Below, one piece after another: positions 23,301 to 33,912 of a DNA stretch of 64,000 nucleotides (its first letter is position 1; the number at the start of each line of letters is the position of its first letter). The notes beneath the pieces were generated by a model. That model made no database searches. It saw nothing but the letters and a program-made list of their open reading frames with translations, and was not told where the DNA came from. The position numbers and the translations under genes are program-made. Source of the DNA: Micractinium sp. NFX-FRZ (lineage: Eukaryota; Chlorophyta; Trebouxiophyceae; Chlorellales; Chlorellaceae); assembly GCA_029339195.1 (NCBI GenBank), contig JAPTJF010000042.1, positions 73,293-137,292 of the forward strand. Reading direction: 5' to 3'.

Positions 23301-25197
23301 GCTACAAGCCTCACCAGCCTCCGCCGCATCTGATTCCACGCTGCGCTGGCACGGCACTGCTCCAACCGCCGCCCACCTCATCAGCATGCGAACCCAAGTG
23401 AGTGACTTCGCCACACCTGCCTGTGGCGCCACTGATGCCCGCACTCCATTGCTAGTGCTCGCTCGCCCTTCCGACTCTCAAACAACCTCTTCTTTCTCTC
23501 TTTTTCCTGATGTCTTTTGAACACTTACCTGCCATGCCAATGATGGCCCCCCACACAACCTCTCTTATCCTGACTTCTGACGCAAGAAGAACACTTGCCT
23601 GCCACCCCAATGATGTCCATGTTCCACTGGTAGTGCTCCCGCCGCCGCCCCCGCGTCGCGCGCTCATACCGCCAGCACTGCCCAATGGAGAACCACTTGG
23701 CGGGCAGCGCCAGGCCCTTGCCCTTCTGCGGGGTGGCGGGACAATGTGGGGCCAGGGGCAGGGGCAAGGGGCAGTATGAGGCAAGGACGAAGATGACGGG
23801 TGGGGCTACGGGCGGCAGCGGGTGCTGCTTAATATGGCAGGCAGATCAACTCAGGGCAGGCTTTCCTTTCCCAGGCCCACGTCACCCCACACTGCTCCTC
23901 ATTCCCTTGCCCCGCTGGGCCTAGCCCCGCCCAGCCTCTCTCACCCCGTCCCGGCCCCCGCACCTGCAGCGCCAGGCGTGCCAGGCTGGGCGTCAGCTCG
24001 GGGCGCAGCGTCACGCGCCGCCCGCCCTTGTCCTCAAAGCAGTACAGCTGCTCGGTGATCTCCTCCCCCGCCTTGCGAGTATACAGCTCCTCTGCAGTGT
24101 GGGGGGGAAGGGCGGAAGCAGTGCAGCTGCTATGTGCCCTGCCGTGGGAGAGGACAGCCCCACCACCCACCCGCCACTGCACCTTCCGTCCCACTCCGCC
24201 CCACCCCACCCGTGCTCCCTCAAAACCCTCCACCGTAGCCGAATCCAGCACAGGGAATCCAGTCTGCTGCCCCCCAAAGGCATGCAAGACGTATGCCATC
24301 GCCAAACAGCCCCTTCCAGAGAAATCGGAAAGCCAGCGGCGCATCTGCCAAGCAGCCACCGCCAATTGCAACACACGCCCACCTGACTCCAGCACCGGAA
24401 AGTCGATCTGCTCAAGCCCAAACGCGCGCAAAGTAGCGCACTCGCCAGGCAGCCACATGCAAACTGACCGAACACACACCCAGCAACCCACCGGACTCCA
24501 GCACGGGGAAGTCGATCTGCTCAAAGCCGTAGGCGCGCGAGACGGCGGTGAACTGGTCAAACAGCCAGTTCTGCAGGCGCTTGTCATCTGGGAAAAAGTC
24601 GCGGGTGCCGCGCGGCGGGTTGACGTCCACCATGCCGCGGGCGGCGCCGGAGCCGCCGATGCGCGCGGAGCCCGCCTTGCGGTCGGCCTGGCGTGGAACA
24701 AGGGAGGCAGGGAGGTGGTGTGAACGGCTCTGTGGATGAGTATGTCAGTGAAGGAAAACGATGGGAAGTGGGAGGATGTCAGGCGGCGGACAGGCGGGCA
24801 GGCAGCTGCAGAGGCAGCCGTGCAGCAGGCGCAAGCCGCGAGGCAGCAGCATCAGAATAGCTATGCCCTGTGGCACAGAAGATTGTATGCTGACCTGCGT
24901 GGCCACAGCAGCCCCGGCGCCATTATCGGCGTCCGCGGAAGCAGCGGTGGCTGCCGTCGCCTGCGTGCACACCGTCTGCCGCCGCTGCTGCCGTGGTTGC
25001 TGCGCCTGCGGCTGCTGCTGCGGGCTGCCTCGCGGCGCTAATTGGCTGCCTGGGGCCGCTACCATCCGTGGTGAGGGCAGGGGCGCGCTGCAGAGGGGCC
25101 GCAGGCTGCCACCCAACCCAGCTGCTAAGCCATGCTGCGCGGCCAGGGCTGGGGCCGCGCGAACCATTCTTATGGCCAGGCACCGCACTGTTGCCAT
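20369..25197 (-). CDS. Histidyl-tRNA synthetase, organellar type (class II)
   Basis: Charges tRNA-His with histidine; probably plastid and/or mitochondrial. Ten exons, 540 aa: 25197-24895, 24687-24492, 24091-23964, 23725-23599, 23053-22854, 22612-22553, 22140-21978, 21670-21498, 21037-20872, 20475-20369. Residues 1 to about 110 are Ala/Gln/Arg-rich and acid-poor, as in transit peptides. The catalytic core starts at [17 protein letters not shown]. Class II motif 2 is seen in [13 protein letters not shown] and [20 protein letters not shown], the histidine-binding signature in [14 protein letters not shown], and motif 3 in [15 protein letters not shown]. The anticodon-binding domain follows. Length fits plant organellar HisRS. 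An in-frame ATG at 25314 is an alternative start. Two introns use GC instead of GT donors (after exons 4 and 6), required by frame. Most introns carry partial copies of adjacent exon ends (see findings). Confidence 0.95.
21127..21285 (-). repeat. Two degenerate intronic copies of the exon 9 acceptor and exon start of the HisRS gene
   Basis: Within intron 8, positions 21127-21188 repeat the exon 9 start (encoding [17 protein letters not shown] against [17 protein letters not shown] in the real exon). Positions 21245-21285 hold a shorter third copy that still encodes EEGLRLEAT. Both lie upstream of the real acceptor at 21038. Neither is needed for the HisRS reading frame. Confidence 0.85.
22221..22372 (-). 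repeat. Two degenerate intronic copies of the exon 7 acceptor and exon start of the HisRS gene
   Basis: The real exon 7 begins CCTGCAG|GCGCTGTCCCTG at 22140. A close copy, CCTGCAGGCCCTGTCCCTG, lies at 22221-22262. A weaker copy, CCTGCAGGCCCTGCCCCCC, lies at 22333-22372. All sit in the intron between exon 6 (ends 22553) and exon 7, so three candidate acceptors are lined up. Confidence 0.8.
24238..24418 (-). repeat. Two degenerate intronic copies of the exon 2 donor end of the HisRS gene
   Basis: Exon 2 ends with the codons for [12 protein letters not shown] at 24492. Copies follow downstream in intron 2: 24379-24418 ([13 protein letters not shown], with an intact AGGTGGGC donor) and 24238-24280 ([10 protein letters not shown], degraded). 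The nearer copy is almost identical; the farther one is strongly diverged. Confidence 0.85.
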
Positions 25198-26212
25198 GCA
25201 CCGCGGTGGGTTGGCGCCGGGTGAGGGGGGTGGGTAAGGGAGGGGGCGGGGCGGTGGCGCTCGCTGAGCACCAAAGGCGGCCCAGACTGCAGTTTTACGG
25301 GTTGATGAGTGCACCGCGATCGCGGGAATGCCGCGAAACAGCTTGCTTGATGGCGCATTCTAATTCTGAGGCCAGGGCGGGACGGCTGTACTGCTGCGCC
25401 GCCATGCTCCGCCGCCCAGCCCTTGCCTTGCCCTCTGCTGCGTGCTCCCAGGCCTCCCAAGCCGCTCCTGACTTCATTGGCCACTGATAATTGCAATAAA
25501 CGTCACAGCAATGCTACAAGGCTGCCTGGTCACGCGAGCCGTGCTGGAGCCTCGAGGGCTCTGGGCAGGTGTTCACAAAGCACGTGATGTACCAGGAACA
25601 GTAGGTGAGTGCATGCCTGCCAGACTGCAGCTTCTGTTTGTGACACATACCATTACACAAGGCACAGCGGAAGCACCCGAGGGAGAGCGACGCTGCGCGC
25701 CGGTGGTGTTGGACCGCTGCCTGCGACTGTGGGCGCCGTGTGTGAGCATGCACAGCGCGCTGGCAGTCGGCCTCCTCCTGAAGGCAGTTCTGCTGCATGT
25801 CTTGTATTACATCAATGGAATAAAATGCGAACACATATTTCGTGAGTCTTTATATTTACTGGGAAGAAATGACCAGAGTGGTGAATGCAAAAGATGATGG
25901 GAGATGGACTGTTGGCGGAGAGCTGTGCGCAGTAGGCTCAGCGTGGCCAGCGTTTGAATTGCGTGGTGTGCAGCAGAGAGAAGCGAAGCTGATGCTGTAG
26001 TGCCGTGATGTCGAATTATAACTATTATGAGCGGAGTGCAGCAGAGGATGCAAGCTGTAGCCGATGGTCAGCAGAAGCTGGAGTACTGTGCTTGGCAGGG
26101 TTGTACTTTAACTTGAACTTCATGCTCCTTGGCAGACTGGCTGCAGGGCGCCATCTCGGACGCTGGGGGGAGCTGAGGGGGAAGGCAGCGCTCCCAACGG
26201 TCCCGCCGCTGG
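25198..26212. other. Intergenic: HisRS promoter side and SBP56-gene 3' region
   Basis: Flanked by two minus-strand genes. A minus-strand TGTAA motif (TTACA on plus at 25807-25811) could serve the SBP56-like gene, about 400 nt after its stop. GC content is visibly lower near 25800-26050 than in the coding blocks. No gene, RNA or element is recognised. Confidence 0.5.
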
Positions 26213-29200
26213 TCAGCGGGGGGTAGGCCGCACCAGTGGCAGCTCATACCACTTGGCCTCGCCCCGAGGCCGCCACAGCAGGCGCAGCGTGCTCGCCCCG
26301 CTGCCGTGCACGAACTGCAGGTACATCACAGGCGGGAAGGCAGGGAGGAGCACGGGAGTGGGTGGAGCGGTTAGAAGGGCACACAGCTGGTGGCAGGCCC
26401 ATGGGGCAGCGGGGGCGAGCTGGAGCCTTCGGGCATACTGGTAAGGAACACGTGGCACCCCGCTGCTGGTGGCAGCGCCTGGCTAACAGGCAGGGGGCCC
26501 GTTGCGCAGCGCACCTCCACGGTGAAAGGGGTGTCTCCAGCCGCGAAGGACACGCGTGCTGTCTTGGTCTGAGGGGCGGAGACTGGGGCCCCTGCACGGC
26601 AGCAGGCAGGTGCAGAACAGGACAGCTTCGAGGCATTGCCTGCGGGCCATTCCTGGCATTCAGGTGCCCACCCCCTCACCCTTTGTTCCCACGATCCCGC
26701 CCAACAATAAGCCGCAGCATGACATGGACACCCCACCCCGGCTCGCACCTGTAACCGTCAGAGCCTGCACCACCCGCCCGCCAACCAGCACGCGCGCGCT
26801 GCCGCTGGCCTTGACAGAGATGTCCGCCTGCACCGCGCGCCGCGAGCGCAGCAGTGCGCTGGCCTGGGCGGCGAAGCCGGTGCGGAAGCGGGCGCTAATG
26901 CAGCGCTGCCCGGGGCGCCCAGCGGGCAGCGCGGGGTTGCAGGAGATGTCGAGGCGCGCCAGCTGGCCTCGCTCCGCCACTTGGCTGCAGGGGAAGCAGT
27001 AATGATTGATTGATTGATGATTGATGATTGATGGAGAGTGCAGAGGTGTAGGAGGTGGGTGGCGTCAATGGATGAGGCAACTGGCAGGCCGTGCACTGTT
27101 GGCATGCCGTCAATGCAAGAGGGTGCGGCGCCTGTGGTACCCCTGTTTGGCTGTCAGAAGCCCACGCACCTGGGTGAGATCGTGGGGAAAGAGCCTGCGG
27201 CAAAGGTTCCCTGGCGGAGGATGAAGGCCAGGCCAGCCGGTGGCGGGCGAGGAGGCGGCGGGCGGGGTGAGGGAGGCGGCGGGCGGGGAGGAGGGGGCCT
27301 GGGTGAGGGAGTTGGCGGGCGGGGAGGCGGCGGGCGAGGCGAAGGGGGCGACGGGCGAGGTGGAGGCGGGCTGGGAGGCTTGGGGCTGGGGGGTGGCGGG
27401 GGTCGGGGGGGAGGTGGGCTGCGTGGCAGGCAGCAGGGGGGAGGTGGGCGGGCACACAAAAGTGAGGCTAAGCAAGGACATGTTTTGGCTGAGAGCCCGA
27501 GTTGCGTTCAAAATAGCCGGTGCTCACCTAGGAGGGGGTGACGGCGGTGGAGGCGGTGAGGGTGAGGGAGGTGGTGACGGGTGGGGTGGAGTTGGAGGAG
27601 GCGAGGGTGGTGGGGAGGGTGGGGGCGAGGGTGGGGGCGGCGCGGCTGCGGGCGGGGTGACCGCCCTGAATGCCAGGCCGTGGGGGCGCCACCCGCCGCA
27701 GGTTGCGTCGCTGATGTTGAGGTGGCGGTTGATGGCGGTCTTGAAGTCCACCGCCGGCAGCCGCCTGCTGAGCTGGAAGCGGCTGCCGCTGTCCAGGATG
27801 TCGAAGAACAGCACCTCCCCGCTGCCCCGCTGGCGCAGCATGCCGATGGGCTGGGCTGCTGACGTGTAATTTTGGTCCAGGTAGTATGTGGAGACGGCAA
27901 CCAGGGTGCCGTTCCTGGGGGGGGGTGGCATGGGGGGCGGGGCAGCGGGGGGCGGGGTGAGGCGCGGGCGCAGCTTGTGACGGTGTTGCAAGTGCATGGG
28001 ATGATGCAACAGTCCAACCTGCGTGTCCTCACATCTGCCGCCCTTGCATGAAATAAAAGGTAAGGATCAGCAGCATGCCTCCCCCCCCCACGAACACACT
28101 CAAATGTGCCCCCCTGCCCACCTGGCGGCGGTGGCGGCGTGCGGGTAGGTGCCTGCCGGCAGGTAGATCTCCTGCAGCACCTTCCACGCCCACGGGTCGC
28201 TGCTGTCCACCAGCTGCACCAGGCTCATGCCCAGCACCGTCACGAAGAAGCGGCGGCCGGAGGAGAAGGCGAGGGGGATGAAGACGCAGCTGCTGGAGCG
28301 GCTGCCGATGACGTGGGCGGGCTGCGGAGGGGGGGCAGGCAGGGGGGTGGGGGTGCATGGGAGTGTGAGTGAGGGGTGCATGGGCGTGCAGGAGGGGGTG
28401 CATGAGCGCGGGGCCAGCGGGGCCGGGTGATTGGCTGTGGAGGTGAGTGGGACAGCATAACGGGCAGGGCAGTGAGGAGGTGAGGCAGCCCCATGCCAAA
28501 ATGGCTTGCGTGCAGCGATGCCCCCACCACGCCCCATCTGTCGCCACACCTTGACGGTGGAGGGCTCCGTCACGTTCAGGGCCCACAGCACTCCCTTGCC
28601 GTTGCCTGGGGGGTGATGGTGCGGCGGGGGGATGTGTGGCAGAGAGGTCGTGGGTGAACAGGGTGAGATAGACATGCAAGGCACAGCACAAGTGCACCAT
28701 GAAAACGTAGCACGGCGCAGCAGGCACAGCGCAGCGCACCCGATGCCGCAATGCCCGAGGAGCCGACCAGCTGCACAGTCATGAAGCCCTCAGACTCTGA
28801 TTCTTCTGCAGGCCGGGGAGGGCAGCGGGCACAGGGGCAGGGTGAGGGGGCTTGAGGGGTTCGCGGTAGTCAGCCCAACCGAAAGCATCCCCATGCATCC
28901 TACGGCAGCATGTCAAAGCCACGTGGCAGCCGCTAGGCAGGTGCCCGCCCGCATCGCACTGCAGCTGCCATCAGCGCACCCGTCACAAACTCTCCAGCCA
29001 GTGTGAAGTTGGGCAGCTGCCAGACGCGCAGCGACTTGCGGTACAGCACGGTACCGTTGCCCACGAAGCGAGGGTCCAGCCCCGGTCCCGTCAGCGTGGA
29101 CTTGAGCTCCAAGTAGTCTGGAGGGGGTGGGTGGGGTGGGGCAAGGGTGAGGGGCAGTACATGCGTGGGTGGGGTCAAGCAAGGATGAAAGGGCAGTGCA

Positions 29201-31235
29201 TGAGTGGGTGGGGTGAAGCATGGGTGAGAGGGCGGCAGGGGAGGGGTGGGCGGGGGGGTGAGGGGGAAGGGAACCAGGTCGGGCACTATAAAATCTCTCC
29301 AGGCACGGTCCGATTCTCTTGAGAGGACTGAGAGGACAGCAGCCCGCATATCGCCGCCCTCCTCCTCCCCCACTCACCCACCTGCGGTGACCATGCGCTG
29401 CCGGGTGGCGTCAATGGCAAAGCCGTGCCTGCAAGCGGAGAGGGCACAGGTGCGGGACACGCGTGTCAAGTTTAAAGGGGCTTCCTTGGGCTGGAGACAG
29501 TCGGATGCGGCGCAACGTCACTTGTACGGCAGCAATCATTCTTCCGCACCGCTTTCTTCCACCCACTTCTGTCCTTCTGTTTCCAATACCTCAGTCCCAC
29601 CCCTGCTCCTCCCTCACAGCATAAACACAGCCCCCCCCGACTCACGGGTTGAACCCCTCGGGCGGCACTGCCGGGTACTCCCCCACCACGCTGAAGGTGG
29701 GGGCGGGCCCCAGCCGCACCATGCGCCCGGGCGTGCCGCCGTTTGCGTCGCCCATCTGGCTGACCCAGAAGCCGCCGTCGGACTGCCCAGAGAAGCTGTC
29801 GGTCACCGCCGACTGCAGGTGGAACGAGCGCATGGGCATGGGTCAGTGGGCGAGCAATTAGGTTGGTAAGGAGTGAGTTAGGCTGGTGGGTTGGCAGGGT
29901 GGTGGGTGATTGGAGAAGGCAAGCTGGGGCACAAGTTGCTTGAGAGAGCATCAAGTGCACATCTGAGTGCGTGTGATGAATGCAGATGTACGCACAGGGG
30001 TGCTGCCAGCTGCGGGCACACTGCCGCGGCTGCACCTCACCAGCGGCGGGTCGGCGGAGGCAAACCAGGTGGGCTCTGCCGCGTTGGTGACGCTGCACAG
30101 CGCAGCAGGGGCGGCAGGCGGCTTTGCGTGTGCATGCTGTGGTGGGTGGTGGGAGCGTGATGGGCACAATTGAGGGGCATTGAGCAACTCACAAGCATGC
30201 GATGCGTAGTGTGGCAAGCATGCAGAGCGCCCTGGTATCATGCTGTGCCCATGCTGCGCCCATGCTGTGCTGATGTGGCTGGCCGGGTTGCTCACTTGAA
30301 GAAGTTGATGTCGGGCTGGCCCCGGAGGTAGGCCTGGATGCCACCCACCGCCAGCACGCTGTTGTTGGCGCCCAGACCCACCTGCGCGCATGCATGAGCG
30401 CGCAAGAGGGAAGACAGTTCAACTGTGGGCGCCACATGCGGGCCGACAGCTGGCGACAGACGAGGCGGCAGCGGGCGTGCCAGCAAAACGCGTGCAAAAC
30501 GGTGTCTACCACACCTCAACCTCCACACCTCCTGCACCGCATGCCGGCCACCAGCCCCACACAGCTCGGCCTCCAGCCCCCAGCCCCCAAAGGCAGCCCC
30601 TCACGTGGTGCGGCTCGTTGCCCCAGGTGGGCGTGAATGCCACGTTGACCACCTGCCCAAAGCTGGCCGACTCAGGTGTGGCATCCAGCACCACCACGGC
30701 ATCCTTGCAGTCGGGCCCCGGCTTGTCGTTGCCCGACCAGGCGTACAGGTAGAGGGAGCGCGGCGCGGGCGGGTCGGGCGGCGGCTGGTAGGGGCCAGGC
30801 GGCACCAGCGGGGTGCCGGCGGGCCTGCAGCGGGGGGAGGGCAGGCGGGCGGGCACTGGATGAGCACGGCAGCTGTCGCGAAGCATGCACCACAGAAGGA
30901 CACACAGCAGTCAGGATTTATGAGATGCAAGGCATGCCCGGTGTCCTCTGGCTGGGTTGGGGAAGCACTCACGGGACGCAGGTCTCCTGGGCTTGGTCGA
31001 ACGTCAGGCCTGGCGGGTCGGCGGGGCAGGAGAGGGTGGCCCACACGGTGCCCCTTAAGCACACCACCCACGCCGTGTCATTCAGCGCCTTGCGCACGCC
31101 CAGGCGCCCCGACTCGGCGGCGCACAGCTGCTCCGGCGTCGATGGGGGCACAGTAGACGCGCGCGCTGCGAGGGCGCACGAAAGCGCCACGACTGCGCAC
31201 AGCCTGGCCACATGATCCCAGCCCCTGTCCCTCAT
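26213..31235 (-). CDS. Secreted selenium-binding-protein (SBP56) homologue with Cys-rich N-terminal module, Pro-rich linker and PA14-like C-terminal domain
   Basis: Fifteen exons, 781 aa: 31235-30973, 30824-30605, 30381-30296, 30092-30041, 29812-29646, 29428-29382, 29117-28980, 28805-28740, 28605-28550, 28321-28122, 27914-27528, 27418-27170, 26984-26749, 26591-26515, 26314-26213; all phases agree. Signal peptide about residues 1-25. A small Cys module (about 38-87, ending GLTFDQAQETCVP) loosely resembles chitin-binding type 2. Residues about 100-525 match SBP56/methanethiol oxidase: LYLYAWSGNDKPG, GNEPHHVGLG, ESEGFMTVQL, GTYPHAATAAR, WRPHGLAF. About 527-625 is SPPPP-type Pro-rich sequence like algal wall glycoproteins. 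The C-terminus (about 640-781) resembles PA14: ISVKASGSARVLVGGR, FTVEFVHGSGASTLRLLW. SBP56 proteins are usually cytosolic and single-domain. An extracellular or wall-linked role is inferred. Confidence 0.85.
27000..27034. repeat. Short TGAT-type tandem repeat in an intron
   Basis: About eight ATTG/ATGATTG units lie in the intron between exons 26749-26984 and 27170-27418 of the SBP56-like gene, immediately upstream (in transcription) of the acceptor at 26985. Simple slippage repeat. Confidence 0.8.
29150..29235. repeat. Intronic tandem repeat of about 43 bp
   Basis: In the intron between exons 29382-29428 and 28980-29117 of the SBP56-like gene, a unit containing GTGGGTGGGGT and AGGGCAGT is repeated about twice with small differences. 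It has no coding value. Confidence 0.6.
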
Positions 31236-31981
31236 TCGGACGAATCACAAACCAAATCAAATGAAAGGATGTGAGACGTAACACATGTCTGGCGAGGCAC
31301 TTGCTGGCAGCTTGCTGGCACCTGGAGCTGCCTGTGACCCTCACACAGCCGTACAGGTCTGAACAGAGCCCCACACACGCGGCATTGGAGGCTTGTGTGT
31401 GTGTCGGTATTGAAAGTCATTGCAGCTCAAGCATGCAAGCGATTGACATGGTGCTTGCTGGGATGGGCTGCCCAGCCTGTGCGGCGGCCATGCAGGCCGC
31501 CAGGGCAGGCGAAACCACCGAGTTTAAAATAGTGGTATGCCGCTGCATATGAAACATGAGCCAGGCACCCATTCCCCATCGCCTTACGTTCCCAGTGCTT
31601 GGAGGGGAGCCTTCATCCACGGCGAGCGGCTTCGACATTTTCCGGGCCATCTCCGTCTGTCTCTGCTCGCACAAGCACCGTCTTTGCCAGCCAAACTGCA
31701 AATTGGGGCAGCCTGAGCGTGTCCGGTCCAACCCAAGCATTGAAACATTCAGAATGAGAGCCTGACAGGCACAGTAATGAGCAACTTTGATTGGCAGCGC
31801 CAGCCCCACCTGTGCGCTGTGCCTGCATGCTGCTCAGCTCGGCCTGCTTTCTCAGATGCTTGCTCCACCACCCAGCGCTCACGATTCAGGGGTAACAGTG
31901 ACATTGTGGGGGCGCCTCCCAGCCCGGCAGAAGGTGGCGACAGGCGGCCGCAGCCTGCAACAGCGAGGCTCTCGCCGGGCC
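31236..31981. promoter_or_regulatory. Divergent intergenic region between the SBP56-like gene and the BRCT gene
   Basis: Contains the 5' ends of two divergent genes and should hold both promoters. No TATA box at a convincing position or conserved operator could be identified. The longest open frame running into the BRCT gene begins at 31787, but its extra N-terminus has no domain similarity. Confidence 0.5.
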
Positions 31982-33023
31982 ATGGCGTGCCCTGGGGAGC
32001 TTCAAACCGCTCTGGAGCACCTGCGGCGGCGCCCATTGCAACCTGGGGCCCTTGGCGAGCTCGTGCTCACCGGCACCGGATTTTTCGGCGCTGCGCGCAC
32101 TGCCATTCGCGAGCTGGCGGCCTTGGCTGGCTGCGAGTATTGCGGCGACCTCACCCGCGGGCGCACAACGCACTTGGTGCTGGCACCGACGGCGGCAGCA
32201 GCGGCGGCGGCGGCGGCGAGTGGCGGGAGCACCAAGCTGCAGAAGGCGGCCGACTGGGACATCCCGTGCGTGCCGCTGTCATGGCTCCTCGACATCATAG
32301 CAGCGAGGCGAGCACAACCTTTGGATCCCACGCTGGGCGGTGCAGAGGCAGCTGGGTGGCGGGAGCAGCAGGAGCAGGGGATTGACCGCGCCGCGCCTGC
32401 GCCTGCGCCGTTGCCGGCAGCACCCAACTGCCAGCTTCGGCACCGCCCCTCCAGCGTTGCCAGCAACGCGCCCGATGCTGCCAGCGGCAGCCCGCAAGCA
32501 GTCCCACAGCACGGCGCTGCCGGCAACGCGGCTCACCACCAGCGGCAGCAGCAGCCTGTGCAGCCCTCGCCCGTGCCCCACAGCCATGAGCACCATGAGC
32601 AGCCGTCCCGTCCGCCGCTGGGCTCAGTAGCCAACGTACTAGCAGACCAGCTGCGCCGTATGTCCATCAGCCCAGAGCCGCCACAGCAGCTTGGTGGCAC
32701 TGAGGCAGCGGCGGGCAGCTGCCGGGACCATCATCCGGGGCTGCCGCAGCCTGCCGACAGCCCGCCGCTGCAGCGAAGCCCCTCCCAGTCGTTGCCCGGC
32801 AGCCCGCAGCGCTCGCTGTCTCTGCAGGGCTTGGTGGCCGCGGGCAGCGAGCGCGGCACTCCGGCAGAGGCCACCAGCAGAGGGCCGGCAGAGGCAGCAT
32901 CCGCCGGCAGCTGGCAGCCCTGGGCAGGGTGCAGCGCCCAGCGAGCGGTGCAGCATGGCGCGTCGCCGGCAGGCTTCAGCCCCATGCACGAGTCGCCAGC
33001 AGGCGCACAGCTGCCGCGCCAGG

Positions 33024-33058
<35 letters not shown>

Positions 33059-33183
33059 GCGGGTGCCTGGGGGTCTCCAGGTGGGGCTGCTGCGGCTCTG
33101 CCCTTCCGCCTGTCGCTGGGCCGGAGCACAACAGAGGACCTCCCTGCTGGCAGCCCCATGGCAGAATCTCCGGCCATGCCCAT

Positions 33184-33216
<33 letters not shown>

Positions 33217-33875
33217 CATTGCAAGCAGTGGCTACGGCGCCAGCGTGCAGCGCCCCCACAGCCGGCTGGCCTGCACGCCCTCACGGGAGGGCAGCGAGGA
33301 GCCGATGTGCACGCTGCCCACGCCGGCGTGCATCCGGGATTGGTCAGACGACGACAGCCTGGGGCCCAGCCCAGCTGGCACACGCGCTGGTGAGATGCAT
33401 GTGCTGCCTTGTTTTGGGTAGCTCAGTGCTTGGGGGTCGCTCGTGCTGTCTGTCTGGGCTGCCCCTTGGTTCGCACACTTGCTTTCTAGCCTGCAGCTCA
33501 GGGTCTTAAACGCTGCTCATCTGTGCCGTGCAGGGGCCGAGGGCGTGACCCAGACTCCGCCCGCCGTGCGGCAGGCGCTGGCCGCTGTCGACGCGCCCAC
33601 TCAGCGGCCTCTCTGGGGCGCGCAGCAGCAGCAGCAGCTGCGGGAGGAGCGGGAGGGTCCAGATGAAGCGGCGCCGTTTCATCCCATGCACAGCAGCGGC
33701 CCTCTTGGGGCACCAGCCGTCCGCGACTGGTCAGACGATGAGACAGTGGCATCTGAGCCCCCAGCTGCTGGCGAGCTTGTCATCCCCGATTCTCAGTCTG
33801 ACGAGGACTCCCCACAGTCGCCTGCGCAGCCGCAGCAGCAGCAACAGCAGTCTTCACTGCTGCCGCTGCCAGAAC

Positions 33876-33912
<37 letters not shown>

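Noticed and set aside
23829..24701. A single 290-codon minus-strand frame covering HisRS exons 2-3
   Set aside because: It runs through two introns that merely lack stops; the repeated [11 protein letters not shown] blocks in it are junction copies, not a real repeated protein.
27154..27459. Pro-rich frame considered as an independent hydroxyproline-rich protein gene
   Set aside because: Its acceptor and donor fit the phases of the SBP56-like gene exactly, so it is exon 12 of that gene.
32639..33383. Long minus-strand frames opposite the BRCT gene
   Set aside because: Shadow frames of the CAG/GCA-rich exon, which read as poly-Cys, poly-Ala or poly-Leu; the plus-strand model has consistent splicing and a BRCT fold.
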